A stretch of 64,000 bases of DNA from UBA10649 sp965227045 (lineage in GTDB: Bacteria; Actinomycetota; Actinomycetes; S36-B12), in the NCBI GenBank assembly GCA_965227045.1, contig OZ245718.1:3100001-3164000 (forward strand). Reading direction: 5' to 3'. A program made the translations under genes and the position numbers. Of the stretch, positions 25,722 through 33,749 are shown piece by piece. The number at the start of each line of letters is the position of its first letter. The first letter of the stretch is position 1. A model generated the notes under the pieces. It was not told the origin of the DNA and ran no database searches. It worked only from the letters and a program-made list of their open reading frames with translations.

Positions 25722-26524
25722 GCGATCCGGTAGTGCGTCCGGAGCGGCCCACGATCGCCCAGATCCGCGAGGTCGGGCAGCCGCCCGCGGTACGCGGCCG
25801 CCGCAACTCCGAGCACTGGGTCGCCGACACGCACCTGCGTCGAATCTCGCCCTACCTCACCCGAATCCTGCTTCGCACGTCGATCAGCGCCAACGGCGTG
25901 ACATGGCTCATGGTCGCGTCCGGCGCCGGGGCCGCGTTCGCGCTGCTGATTCCCGGGCTGCCCGGCGCGATCATCGCCGTGCTCCTCGTGCAGTTGCAGA
26001 TGCTGTGGGACTGCAGCGACGGCGAGGTCGCCAGATGGCGGCAGACGCCCTCGCCCAAGGGCGTGTTCATCGATCGCGTCGGCCACTACACGGCCGAGGG
26101 CCTGATTCCGATCGCGCTTGGCCTGCGCGCCGCTGGCTTCCCGGATGCGGGCTGGATGGACACCCCGTGGCCGTTGATCGGCGCGCTCGTCTCGGTTCTC
26201 GTTCTCTACAACAAGGCGCTCAACGACATGGTCCACGTCGCGCGCGCCTACAACAACATGCCTCGACTGGAGGAGAAGGCCGATGTCGCGGCGCCCGCAT
26301 CATCGGGCCTGCGCCGCGTGCGCTCGCTCGTGCGGTTCTTCCCGTTCAATCGCGCGTACCACTCCGTCGAGCTGACGCTGCTCGCGCTGCTCGCCGCGAT
26401 CGTCGACATCCCGCTCGGTGACCTCAACGCCACTCGGTTCCTCGTCGCGTTCCTCGCCGTGTTCGGCGTGGTCACTGTCGTCGGACACCTGATGGCGATC
26501 CTGTCGTCGAGTCGGCTGAAGTAG
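25718..26524 (+). CDS. Second CDP-alcohol phosphatidyltransferase
   Basis: 268 residues, a membrane protein with about six hydrophobic segments. The motif D98-C-S-D101-G-E-V-A-R106 ... G115-V-F-I-D119-R-V-G-H123 fits the CDP-alcohol family except that the fourth aspartate, thought to act as base, is His123. The sister protein just upstream keeps Asp there. The enzyme would couple a CDP-alcohol to a second alcohol or phosphate at the membrane. The ATG overlaps the previous stop (ATGA), so both are made together. Confidence 0.8.
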   Translation: MSDPVVRPERPTIAQIREVGQPPAVRGRRNSEHWVADTHLRRISPYLTRILLRTSISANGVTWLMVASGAGAAFALLIPGLPGAIIAVLLVQLQMLWDCSDGEVARWRQTPSPKGVFIDRVGHYTAEGLIPIALGLRAAGFPDAGWMDTPWPLIGALVSVLVLYNKALNDMVHVARAYNNMPRLEEKADVAAPASSGLRRVRSLVRFFPFNRAYHSVELTLLALLAAIVDIPLGDLNATRFLVAFLAVFGVVTVVGHLMAILSSSRLK

Positions 26525-26526
26525 CG

Positions 26527-27396
26527 ATGCCGGATCAGCCGCAGTTCGGCGTCGTCGTTCTCACGATGGGCAAGCGGCCCGACGACCTCGACCGCGCCGT
26601 GAGTTCCGTGCTGGCCCAGGAGGGAGTCGACGTCGACGTGGTCGTCGTCGGCAACGGCTGGGATCCCATCGGACTGCCCGACGGTGTTGCGGCGCTCGGG
26701 CTTCCGCAGAACGTCGGCATTCCCGCCGGACGCAATGCCGGTGTACCGCACGTGCACGGAGACCTGTTGTTCTTTCTCGACGACGACGCGTGGCTGCCCG
26801 ATCCGGCCTTCCTGCGAACGCTAGGCGAGCGCTTCGCCGCCGACCCGCTGCTCGGCCTCGTCCAGCCGCGTCCGGTGGACCCCACCGGCGTCCCCGGTCC
26901 GGCTCGATGGGTGCCGCGCCTGCGAGTGGGCGACCCGGCGGAGCCCGGCCCGGCGACGTCTTTGTGGGAGGGCGCGACCGCGATGCGCCGGAGCGTCTAC
27001 GACGCGGTCGATGGCTGGCCCGACGAGTTCTTCTACGCGCACGAGGGCATCGACCTTGTGTGGCGCGTGTGGGACGCGGGCTACCTGCCCTGGTACGCGG
27101 GGGACCTCGTCGTCAACCACCCCGTCATCAATCCGACCCGTCACCAGGAGTTCTACCGGCTCAATGCGCGCAATCGCGTGTGGCTGGCACGCCGGAACCT
27201 GCCGGTGGTGCTCGAGCCGCTCTATGTCGGCAGCTGGGTCGGCATGACGCTCCTGCGCGTCCACGATCGCAAGGCACTCGGCGCGTGGTTCGGCGGGTTG
27301 CGCGAGGGGGTCGCTGAGCGCCCGATCGGGCGGCGCCGGATGCGCTGGCGCACGGTCTGGGCTATGACGAAGGCCGGCCGCCCGCCCGTCATCTAG
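26527..27396 (+). CDS. Family 2 glycosyltransferase
   Basis: 289 residues. VVVLTMGKRPDDLDRAVSSVL, VVVVGNG, GIPAGRNAGVPHVHGDLLFFLDDDAW (split at the D-D-D metal site near residue 85) and WPDEFFYAHEGIDLVWRVWDAG (E-D-like catalytic region) give a full GT2 domain like that of WbbL-type rhamnosyltransferases. Short C-terminal helices but no firm membrane anchor. It starts 2 bases after the CDP-alcohol enzyme and is the last gene of the polymer locus before the palindrome at 27439. Confidence 0.87.
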   Translation: MPDQPQFGVVVLTMGKRPDDLDRAVSSVLAQEGVDVDVVVVGNGWDPIGLPDGVAALGLPQNVGIPAGRNAGVPHVHGDLLFFLDDDAWLPDPAFLRTLGERFAADPLLGLVQPRPVDPTGVPGPARWVPRLRVGDPAEPGPATSLWEGATAMRRSVYDAVDGWPDEFFYAHEGIDLVWRVWDAGYLPWYAGDLVVNHPVINPTRHQEFYRLNARNRVWLARRNLPVVLEPLYVGSWVGMTLLRVHDRKALGAWFGGLREGVAERPIGRRRMRWRTVWAMTKAGRPPVI

Positions 27397-27438
27397 CCTC
27401 GCTCCACCACTCCGCGACTGGTCCTCCGCGTACGTTCC

Positions 27439-27500
27439 GTTGAGTGGCCAGTTGTGGGGGGTGTGACGCGCTGCGGAACCCCCACAACTGGCCACTCAAC
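27439..27500. repeat. 62-bp palindrome, family B, copy 1
   Basis: Perfect 22-bp arms at 27439-27460 and 27479-27500 around an 18-base loop. Arm core: GAGTGGCCAGTTGTGGGGG. It lies between convergent genes. The TTGA of its right edge provides the TGA stop of the nuclease-like gene. Confidence 0.92.
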
Positions 27501-28383
27501 GCCGGGGTTCGCGGGAGTTGAGCGCTGACTGGACCAGCGCGATCATGAGCCACGGCCGCCTCAGGTCTGCGGCAGTAAAGGTGATCACCAGCCAACCGGC
27601 AGCAAGGAGCAGGTTGCGCCTGGCAGCGTCGGTCCTTCGCTGTGCTTCCTGCAGATGCACGATGCCGTCGTATTCGACGATGAGGCGAGCACGCGGCCAA
27701 GCGAGGTCAGCTCGCGCCAACCATTCGCCATCCTCGATCACCTCGAGGTTGCACTCCGGCCGCGGGATCCCGGCGAGCACGAGATGCGCACGGACGAGCG
27801 ACTCCCCTGGGGACTGCGACCTTGGCTCGAGGATCGGTACCGCGCGTCGCGCATTAACTACGCCGCGGCGACGTCGAGCCCAGCGGATCATCGCGAGGAG
27901 GTCATCGCGCGTCGCCAGCCGTCGGCTGAGCACGACGTCACCCATCGCGACGATGTGCTCGATCGGGATGAACTCGGCGCAGTCGAACCATGTTCTGGCG
28001 GGCGTCGTTGTCAGCAATCCGCCGACATACGTCAGGTCGTCGGGCGGAAGGCGGAGACGGCGGCCCCGAACATCTCCTCGGCGCGGTCGGTTGCGGTCCC
28101 TTGGCGCGGAGACCGAGATCGGAACAGCGCCCGACTCGAGCCCGATCCACGGAGGGAGCGGCAACGCCCAGGCTTGCGCCGCGGACACGTCGGTCAGTAC
28201 CGCGCCGGTGCCGCTGCCGATCAGTGCGGCGCTTCGGCGTGATCTCTCGACGTCGCTAGTTCCGGTCGGGTAGCGAACGCCGCGAGCCGGTGCGACGAAG
28301 CGCCCTGTTCGCACCTGTTCGCGTGTGAGGTCCGGCGTGCCGCTGGCGGTAACAAGAAATGCGCGATCGGTCTGTCCATCCAT
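27496..28383 (-). CDS. DUF559 / Vsr-like PD-(D/E)xK nuclease-fold protein with AbiEi-type N-terminus
   Basis: 295 residues from ATG 28381-28383. The N-terminal ~70 residues resemble the winged-helix domain seen in AbiEi-type antitoxin proteins (REQVRTGRFVAPARGVRYPT). The C-terminal ~110 residues have the DUF559 nuclease core: E194, D226 in RADLAW, E237-Y-D239 in LIVEYDG, then R255-R256 and a WLVITFTAADL strand. Such proteins are common in actinobacteria and their role is unproven. The gene lies between two 62-bp palindromes of one family, the first overlapping its stop codon. An earlier ATG at 28401 is possible; no ribosome site settles it. Confidence 0.78.
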   Translation of the reverse strand: MDGQTDRAFLVTASGTPDLTREQVRTGRFVAPARGVRYPTGTSDVERSRRSAALIGSGTGAVLTDVSAAQAWALPLPPWIGLESGAVPISVSAPRDRNRPRRGDVRGRRLRLPPDDLTYVGGLLTTTPARTWFDCAEFIPIEHIVAMGDVVLSRRLATRDDLLAMIRWARRRRGVVNARRAVPILEPRSQSPGESLVRAHLVLAGIPRPECNLEVIEDGEWLARADLAWPRARLIVEYDGIVHLQEAQRRTDAARRNLLLAAGWLVITFTAADLRRPWLMIALVQSALNSREPRR

Positions 28384-28485
28384 ACGCGCAGTAGCGCGCA
28401 TTGGCTGGCGCTGGGGGACTGTCGCACGGGCGCCGGGGGACGCAGGCCGCACTGCGGTGAGGGTGTGGAGGACACCCGCCCGAAG

Positions 28486-28547
28486 GTTGAGTGGCCAGTT
28501 GTGGGGGTTCGGGCGCAGCCGCGAACCCCCACAACTGGCCACTCAAC
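28486..28547. repeat. 62-bp palindrome, family B, copy 2
   Basis: Perfect 26-bp arms at 28486-28511 and 28522-28547 with a 10-base loop. The outer 22 bases of each arm are identical to copy 1. It lies upstream of the nuclease-like gene and 29 bases beyond the stop of the LCP gene. No T-tract follows. Confidence 0.92.
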
Positions 28548-28576
28548 AGAAGGGCGCGGCGCGCAGTGGTCGGGGG

Positions 28577-30007
28577 CTATGCGGCGCAGAGGACCTCGTC
28601 GCCGGTGTTCACGTTGGCGGTGTAGTCCTGGGTGATCGCGCTGATCTTCACGGGCAGCACGCCGGTCCAGTCGGTGCCGACGATGAGGTTCATCGTGGCG
28701 CCTTGCTTCTTGACCTTGTCGGTGGCCGTGGCGCTCGTCGCGTAGATGAGGGTCTTGGCGGACACGTCCCAGTCGGGGTCGTACTCGACCGTGGTGGCGG
28801 TGTAGGTCGCGTTGTCGGCATTGCCGACCTCCTGCACGCTGTAGCCGGCCTTGCGCAGTTCCTTGGCCACCTCCTTCGCCTTGCCAGGAGTGCTCGTGCC
28901 GTTGAGGACGTTGACCCGGATGTTCTCCGGCTTGGTCTTGAGCAGCGGCTGGATGTCATCCCCGTCGACGGTCTTGCCCTTCGGCGGCCAGGAGGTGTCG
29001 TTCTTCAGCGCGTCCCAGATGTTCGCGGCCTTCTTCGTGTTGACGCTGACCGTCGCGCCGTCGCCGTTGGGTGTCCACGGCAGGGTGACGAACGTGACGT
29101 TCGCCGGCTTGAGGTCCTTGAGGCTGACCGCGAGGTCCTTGAGGTTGTTGATGTCGGCCAGCTGTGTGTCGGCCGTCAGCGACTTCGTCGCCGCGTCGAG
29201 CACGCCGAGCAGGGAGGCCGGGTTCAGCAGGGTGCCGGAGGAGAGCACCTTGCGCATGAGCGAGGAGATGAACGCCTGCTGGCGTCGGATGCGCGAGGTG
29301 TCCGAACCGTCGCCGATGCCGTGGCGGACGCGGACGAAGGCGAGCGCCTCGTCGCCCATGACCAGGTGCTTGCCCTTGTCGAGCTTGAGCCCGCTCAGCG
29401 GGTCGTTGACGTCAGCGGCGAGGCAGATGTCAACGCCGCCGATCGCATCGACGATGCGCTTGAAGCCGCCGAAGTCGACGAGCATGAAGTTGTGGATGTC
29501 CAGGCCGGACATCTCGTTGATCGCCTTGACGGTGCAGCCGGGGCCGCCGATCTCGATCGCCTGATTGAAGCGGCCGCTGTAGCCACCGACCTTCTTGCCG
29601 TCCTTCTTGCAGGTCGGCAGGTCGATGATGGTGTCGCGGGGGATGCTCACGCCGATGGCCGACTTACGGTCGCCGGCGATGTGCAGCACGATGACGGTGT
29701 CAGATCGCTGTGCCGTGCCGAACTCCGCGGTGCTGCCGAAGCCGCCGTTTCCCTTTCCGGCCCGGGTGTCGCTGCCCATCAGCACGATGTTGAGCGGCTC
29801 GTAGGTGCCGGTCTCCTCGTTTACCGCGTCGATCGGGACTTCCGTGATGACACCGAGGTCCTCGGAGACGTCGACCGCGGTGATATTGCCCTGGAGCTGG
29901 TTCATGACCACGCTCACCCCGGCCCCCACGACCGTCATGAGGAGCACCATGGCCGAGAACACTGCGAGGACCACCCGCGAGACGCGACGGGTCGTAGAGG
30001 ACGGCAC
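28577..30007 (-). CDS. LytR-CpsA-Psr (LCP) family glycopolymer ligase
   Basis: 476 residues. A basic N-terminus and one membrane anchor (about residues 11-33) lead to an extracellular LCP domain: NIVLMGSDTRAG, FGTAQRSDTVIVLHIAG, SIPRDTIIDLP and the distal R-x-R (RVRHGIGDGSDTSRIRRQQ). A C-terminal LytR_C domain follows (ENIRVNVLNGTSTPGKAKEVA). LCP enzymes move lipid-linked glycopolymers onto peptidoglycan, so this is the expected last step for the polymer built by the 11-27 kb genes. Start GTG has AAAGGA upstream; the longer open frame to 30196 lacks a plausible signal. Confidence 0.92.
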   Translation of the reverse strand: MPSSTTRRVSRVVLAVFSAMVLLMTVVGAGVSVVMNQLQGNITAVDVSEDLGVITEVPIDAVNEETGTYEPLNIVLMGSDTRAGKGNGGFGSTAEFGTAQRSDTVIVLHIAGDRKSAIGVSIPRDTIIDLPTCKKDGKKVGGYSGRFNQAIEIGGPGCTVKAINEMSGLDIHNFMLVDFGGFKRIVDAIGGVDICLAADVNDPLSGLKLDKGKHLVMGDEALAFVRVRHGIGDGSDTSRIRRQQAFISSLMRKVLSSGTLLNPASLLGVLDAATKSLTADTQLADINNLKDLAVSLKDLKPANVTFVTLPWTPNGDGATVSVNTKKAANIWDALKNDTSWPPKGKTVDGDDIQPLLKTKPENIRVNVLNGTSTPGKAKEVAKELRKAGYSVQEVGNADNATYTATTVEYDPDWDVSAKTLIYATSATATDKVKKQGATMNLIVGTDWTGVLPVKISAITQDYTANVNTGDEVLCAA

Positions 30008-30251
30008 TCGTGGTCCTTTCGGGCGGGCGGCGGATCGAGGGTCTGGCGGTGCCCTGCCATGGTAAGCGGGGACGCCTTCTGATCGACGCACCCGGCCTCG
30101 GCAGGGTTCCGGCGTTGCGCCGTGAGGACGACGCTCGTGGGGCGAATGTGACACACGGGGCCTGTGGTGTGAGGAGATTGGGCCCTCGTGTGGCACCGTG
30201 GTACCCGACCACCGCCCTTCCCCCGGCCGTCACCTCGTCAGGAGCCTGCTC
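30008..30251. other. Divergent intergenic region between LCP and SpoIID-like genes
   Basis: 244 bases with no supported gene. It holds AAAGGA for the LCP gene and AGGAG for the SpoIID-like gene. A TGTGACAC and a TGTGAGGA lie 21 bases apart around 30147-30175 and could be an operator pair, but I can match them to no known site with confidence. Confidence 0.4.
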
Positions 30252-31922
30252 GTGATCGTCCGTCGCACCGTGGTTGCTGCCGTGGTGGCTGGGCTGACAC
30301 TCGTCCCCGGAACCGCCTACGCGGACGACCCGGCCGTGCCCCCCGCGAGCTTCCCGGTGGCCGGTGCCGGCTTCGGCCACGCCGTGGGGATGTCGCAGTG
30401 GGGCGCCTACGGCATGGCCCAGGCTGGCTACGACGCGGCCGGCATCGTCACCTACTACTACTCCGGCACCTCGGTCACCCCGGTCCAGGACGACATGGAC
30501 GCCCGTATCAACCTGCTGTACCACGTGGCCTCGGCGAAGATGCGAACCGAAGTCCTCGATCCGGCGGGCGGCGCCATCGAGGTCACCGTCGGCGGCACGG
30601 TCGTGGGCGGGGGAGTGTCCGACGAGTTCCGCTTCACCGTCAACGGCCCCGCCGTGTCGGTGCAGAAGATCAGCGCTGGCGTGGCCACTGACCTGGGCAC
30701 GGCACCGACGGTGACGGTCCGCTGGGCGGGCACGCGAACCCCGGGATCCGCCGCGGGCGGCCCGACGCTGCTGAACGTCGCCGGCCCGAGCACGTCGCTC
30801 GATTCCTCCGGCCATCGGTACCGCTTCGGCTTCGTCGAGGTTGTGCCCGTGTCGACGTCGAAAGGCATCAAGCTCAACGTCGTGAACTCCGTGCGCATCC
30901 ACGACGAGTACCTCTACGGCATCTCCGAGGTCTCCAGCTCGTGGCCAGCTGCGGCCCTGCAGGCGCAGGTCCTCGCTGCTCGGACGTATGCCATGAGCAA
31001 GGTCAGCAGGGGAGTGCGCCAGGCCTGCTCATGCAACATGGACGACGGCGGCGGGCCGTACTACGACCAGACGTTCACCGGCTGGATCAAGGCCAGCTCC
31101 GCCAAGGGCAATCTTTGGGTCGATGCGGTCAACGCGACCGCGGCTTCGGGCAACACCGGGCTCGCGATCCTCTACAACGGCCAACCGATCAGCGCGTTCT
31201 ACAGCGCGTCAAGCGGTGGTGCGACGCAGTCGGTCAAGGACGTCTGGGGCGGCGCGCTGCCCTACGCGGTCAGCGTCCCCGACCCGTGGGCCCTCAACTC
31301 GGACAATCCGGATCGCGCATGGACGGTCAATGCCAGCCAGGCGCAGATGGCCAGCACCTTCGGCCTTCCCGCGGTGGCGAAGGTCGAGGTGACTGAGCGC
31401 TTCGTCTCGGGCGCCGCGAAGACGGTCACCGCGACTGCGCCCGACGGTGCCGTCGCGACGCGAACCGGCAGCCAGTTCCAGGGCGCGCTTCGCCTGAAGT
31501 CGATGTTCGTCACGTCCATCTCGGGCAATGTCGGTGCCGCGCTGCCGGCTCCCGCACCACCGGCCACGCCGGTTCCCGCGGCAACCCCCGCTCCCGCGCC
31601 CGCTCCGGTCGCGAACGTCATGCAAAGGCGCGTCTCGCTGCTCACTCCGACGGCGATCACGACCAAGCACGGCCATCGTTACAAGGTCGTCGGCATCGTG
31701 CGCCCCGCCAAGGCCGGTCTCAAAGCCTGGCGCCAGGTGCTGGTCGACGGGGTGTGGACGACGGTCGAGAAGACCAAGACCAACGCCAAGGGCCGCTACA
31801 AGTTCGTCGTCAAGAAGACGGGCAAGGCCGGAACGAAGACGTTCCGCGTACTCATCGTGAAGAAGAAGACGGTGGCCGGCGTGAGCGCCGAGTTCACCGT
31901 TGCCGTTCTGCCGAAGCGGTAA
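30252..31922 (+). CDS. Secreted SpoIID/LytB domain protein
   Basis: 556 residues. A signal peptide (basic start, hydrophobic core, TAYA cleavage before DDP) leads to the mature protein. GFGHAVGMSQWGAYGMAQAG is the SpoIID family opening, and YLYGISEVSSSWPAAALQAQVLAARTYAMSK (residues ~220-250) is its core with the key Glu. SpoIID proteins cleave denuded peptidoglycan glycan strands. A Pro/Ala linker (about 430-460) and a basic C-terminal beta domain, possibly wall-binding, follow. GTG 30252 is chosen for AGGAG 8 bases upstream. It overlaps the convergent TIGR03089 gene by 29 bases. Confidence 0.85.
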   Translation: MIVRRTVVAAVVAGLTLVPGTAYADDPAVPPASFPVAGAGFGHAVGMSQWGAYGMAQAGYDAAGIVTYYYSGTSVTPVQDDMDARINLLYHVASAKMRTEVLDPAGGAIEVTVGGTVVGGGVSDEFRFTVNGPAVSVQKISAGVATDLGTAPTVTVRWAGTRTPGSAAGGPTLLNVAGPSTSLDSSGHRYRFGFVEVVPVSTSKGIKLNVVNSVRIHDEYLYGISEVSSSWPAAALQAQVLAARTYAMSKVSRGVRQACSCNMDDGGGPYYDQTFTGWIKASSAKGNLWVDAVNATAASGNTGLAILYNGQPISAFYSASSGGATQSVKDVWGGALPYAVSVPDPWALNSDNPDRAWTVNASQAQMASTFGLPAVAKVEVTERFVSGAAKTVTATAPDGAVATRTGSQFQGALRLKSMFVTSISGNVGAALPAPAPPATPVPAATPAPAPAPVANVMQRRVSLLTPTAITTKHGHRYKVVGIVRPAKAGLKAWRQVLVDGVWTTVEKTKTNAKGRYKFVVKKTGKAGTKTFRVLIVKKKTVAGVSAEFTVAVLPKR

Positions 31923-32622
31923 CGCGCTCGCCTTCGCGAAGCGCGTCGGTCGGCGCGCCGCCGGCGATGAGGACAACAGACGCATCTGCAACGAGCGGTA
32001 CTGCCAGTGCGCCGAGCCACGCGTCCAGATCGTCGATCTCCTCCGGTACGAGCAGCGTCCCGCCCGCAGCGAGCCCCCAGGTCGATGCATGCTGCGCCGC
32101 CGCGACGAATGCCTCCTCCTGAGTGAAGGCCGTGCCCGCAACCAGCAGCGCCGCATAGTCGTCGCGGGGCGGGTCGAACAGGTATGCGTCGGGCTGCTGG
32201 CGAACAGCAACCGTGACGTCTATCGCGCCGTCGGGAAGCGACTCGGTGAGGGGGAGCCCGAACGGGTGCATCGAGACCACGGCAACCTCCCGCGCTCCGC
32301 CGACGAGGCCGGGGGCCAAGCCCGCGCTCGCGACGAGGAGGTCGGCGTCCGTCGCGCCCGGCACGACGATGCAGCCGGCGACCCACGCCCCCGCGCACCA
32401 GGCCGATCGCTGCCAGTGGGGCGGCAGATGCAGCCCCACGGTCATCCCGGGTTCCATCTCGAACTCGTCGCGAAGCGCGTTCGCGATCTTGGCGGCCGCG
32501 TTCTCGAGGCTGACGGCGGACAGTTCGGTGCGTTCGGTACGAGCCAGGTCAACGAACGTGACGACGGGCGTGCCCCCCGATGCGCGCTTGCGCTTCTGCA
32601 GCATCGTCCACGCGTCGCTCAC
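31894..32622 (-). CDS. TIGR03089 family protein
   Basis: 242 residues, resembling only the N-terminal portion of AMP-binding (acyl-CoA synthetase) enzymes: TFVDLARTERTELSAVSLENAAAKIANAL and GMTVGLHLPPHWQRS are typical. The AMP-binding P-loop and the C-terminal hinge domain are absent, which is normal for this actinobacterial family, so no ligase activity is expected. From memory, an orthologue (Rv3268) also lies next to the LCP gene in M. tuberculosis. GTG start is 6 bases after a TACCGT hexamer. Confidence 0.82.
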   Translation of the reverse strand: MSDAWTMLQKRKRASGGTPVVTFVDLARTERTELSAVSLENAAAKIANALRDEFEMEPGMTVGLHLPPHWQRSAWCAGAWVAGCIVVPGATDADLLVASAGLAPGLVGGAREVAVVSMHPFGLPLTESLPDGAIDVTVAVRQQPDAYLFDPPRDDYAALLVAGTAFTQEEAFVAAAQHASTWGLAAGGTLLVPEEIDDLDAWLGALAVPLVADASVVLIAGGAPTDALREGERVTASAERQR

Positions 32623-32628
32623 GTGGGC

Positions 32629-32634
32629 ACGGTA
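32629..32634 (-). promoter_or_regulatory. -10 element, leaderless promoter of the TIGR03089 gene
   Basis: TACCGT on the reverse strand, 6 bases before the GTG at 32620-32622. The divergent guanylyltransferase gene starts 50 bases away. Confidence 0.6.
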
Positions 32635-32672
32635 GCCGCCCGAGCAGCCCACGGGTATGGCACCCTTGCGCG

Positions 32673-33749
32673 GTGACCGAAGCCGTGCTCCTCGTGGGAG
32701 GCCAAGGCACGCGCCTTCGCCCGCTCACCGTCAACACTCCCAAGCCCATGCTGCCCGTGGCAGGTGTGCCGTTCACGGTGCACCAGATCATGCGGGCGCG
32801 CGATGCCGGCGTGACGCGGATCGTGCTCGCGACGTCGTACCGAGCCGATGTGTTCCGCGCCTTCATGGACACTGCCGATCTCGGTATAGAGGTCGTCATC
32901 GCCACGGAGGACGAGCCGCTCGGCACCGGCGGCGCGATCAGACATGCACTGCCGTACCTGGAGAGCGGGCCGGACGAGGCGGTGCTGGTGTTCAACGGCG
33001 ACGTCCTCACCGGTCTGGACATCCGCGGTCTCGTCGATCATCACGAGGCCACCGGCAGCGACGTGACGCTCTACCTCACCCCTGTCGAGGACCCGCGCGC
33101 CTACGGGCTCGTGCCGACGGATGGCGAGGGTCGCGTGACGGCCTTCCTGGAGAAGCCCACGTCCGACGAGCAGATCGTCACGCACAACATCAACGCCGGC
33201 TGCTACGTGTTCAAGCGCAGCGTCATCGACTCGATTCCCTCCGGCCGCCCGGTATCCGTCGAGCGCGAGACCTTCCCGCATCTCCTGCAGACGGGCGCGC
33301 GCGTCACCGGCGTCGTCGACAAGGGCTACTGGCTCGACCTCGGCACTCCGCTGGCCTTCGTGCAGGGCTCGTGCGACCTGGTCCTCGGCGCTGCACCGTC
33401 GCCCGCGGTTCCGCGGACGGGCAACGCGCTGGTGCTCGATGGAGCGACCGTCGCTCCCGATGCGCAACTGCGCGGTGGCTCGGTGATCGGACGCGACTGC
33501 GTCGTCGGACCCGGCGCGATCGTCTCAGGCACCGTCGTGTTCGACGGCGCGCGCATCGGCGACGACGCCCACGTGGTCAACAGCATCATCGGCGCGGGAG
33601 CGGTCATTGGTGCCGGGACTGTCCTGCACGGCGCGGTGATAGGCGACGGAGCGCGCATCGGCGCGGGCAACGAGTTGCTCACCGGAGTCAGGGTGTGGCC
33701 GGGCGCCGAGATCGCCGATGTCAGTGTCCGGTTCTCCTCCGACGGCTGA
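32673..33749 (+). CDS. Mannose-1-phosphate guanylyltransferase-like nucleotidyltransferase
   Basis: 358 residues. N-terminal NTP-transferase domain with VGGQGTRLRPLTVNTPKPMLP, FNGDVLTG (metal Asp) and NINAGCYVF. The C-terminal third is a left-handed beta-helix (repeats of V-I-G-x-x-x around residues 265-350). It would make GDP-mannose from mannose 1-phosphate and GTP; a glucose- or other sugar-1-phosphate nucleotidyltransferase is possible. manA and manB elsewhere in the window supply its substrate. From memory the mycobacterial counterpart is Rv3264c. Start GTG fits the family N-terminus. Confidence 0.87.
   Translation: MTEAVLLVGGQGTRLRPLTVNTPKPMLPVAGVPFTVHQIMRARDAGVTRIVLATSYRADVFRAFMDTADLGIEVVIATEDEPLGTGGAIRHALPYLESGPDEAVLVFNGDVLTGLDIRGLVDHHEATGSDVTLYLTPVEDPRAYGLVPTDGEGRVTAFLEKPTSDEQIVTHNINAGCYVFKRSVIDSIPSGRPVSVERETFPHLLQTGARVTGVVDKGYWLDLGTPLAFVQGSCDLVLGAAPSPAVPRTGNALVLDGATVAPDAQLRGGSVIGRDCVVGPGAIVSGTVVFDGARIGDDAHVVNSIIGAGAVIGAGTVLHGAVIGDGARIGAGNELLTGVRVWPGAEIADVSVRFSSDG

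Noticed and set aside
27439..28547. A conventional insertion sequence
   Set aside because: No transposase motif, and each end is itself a closed palindrome rather than a single terminal inverted repeat; no target duplication could be read.
28577..30196. The longer 539-residue version of the LCP protein
   Set aside because: The extra N-terminal 63 residues are Arg/Pro/His-rich and unlike a protein; the GTG at 30005-30007 has a ribosome site and sits just before the membrane anchor.
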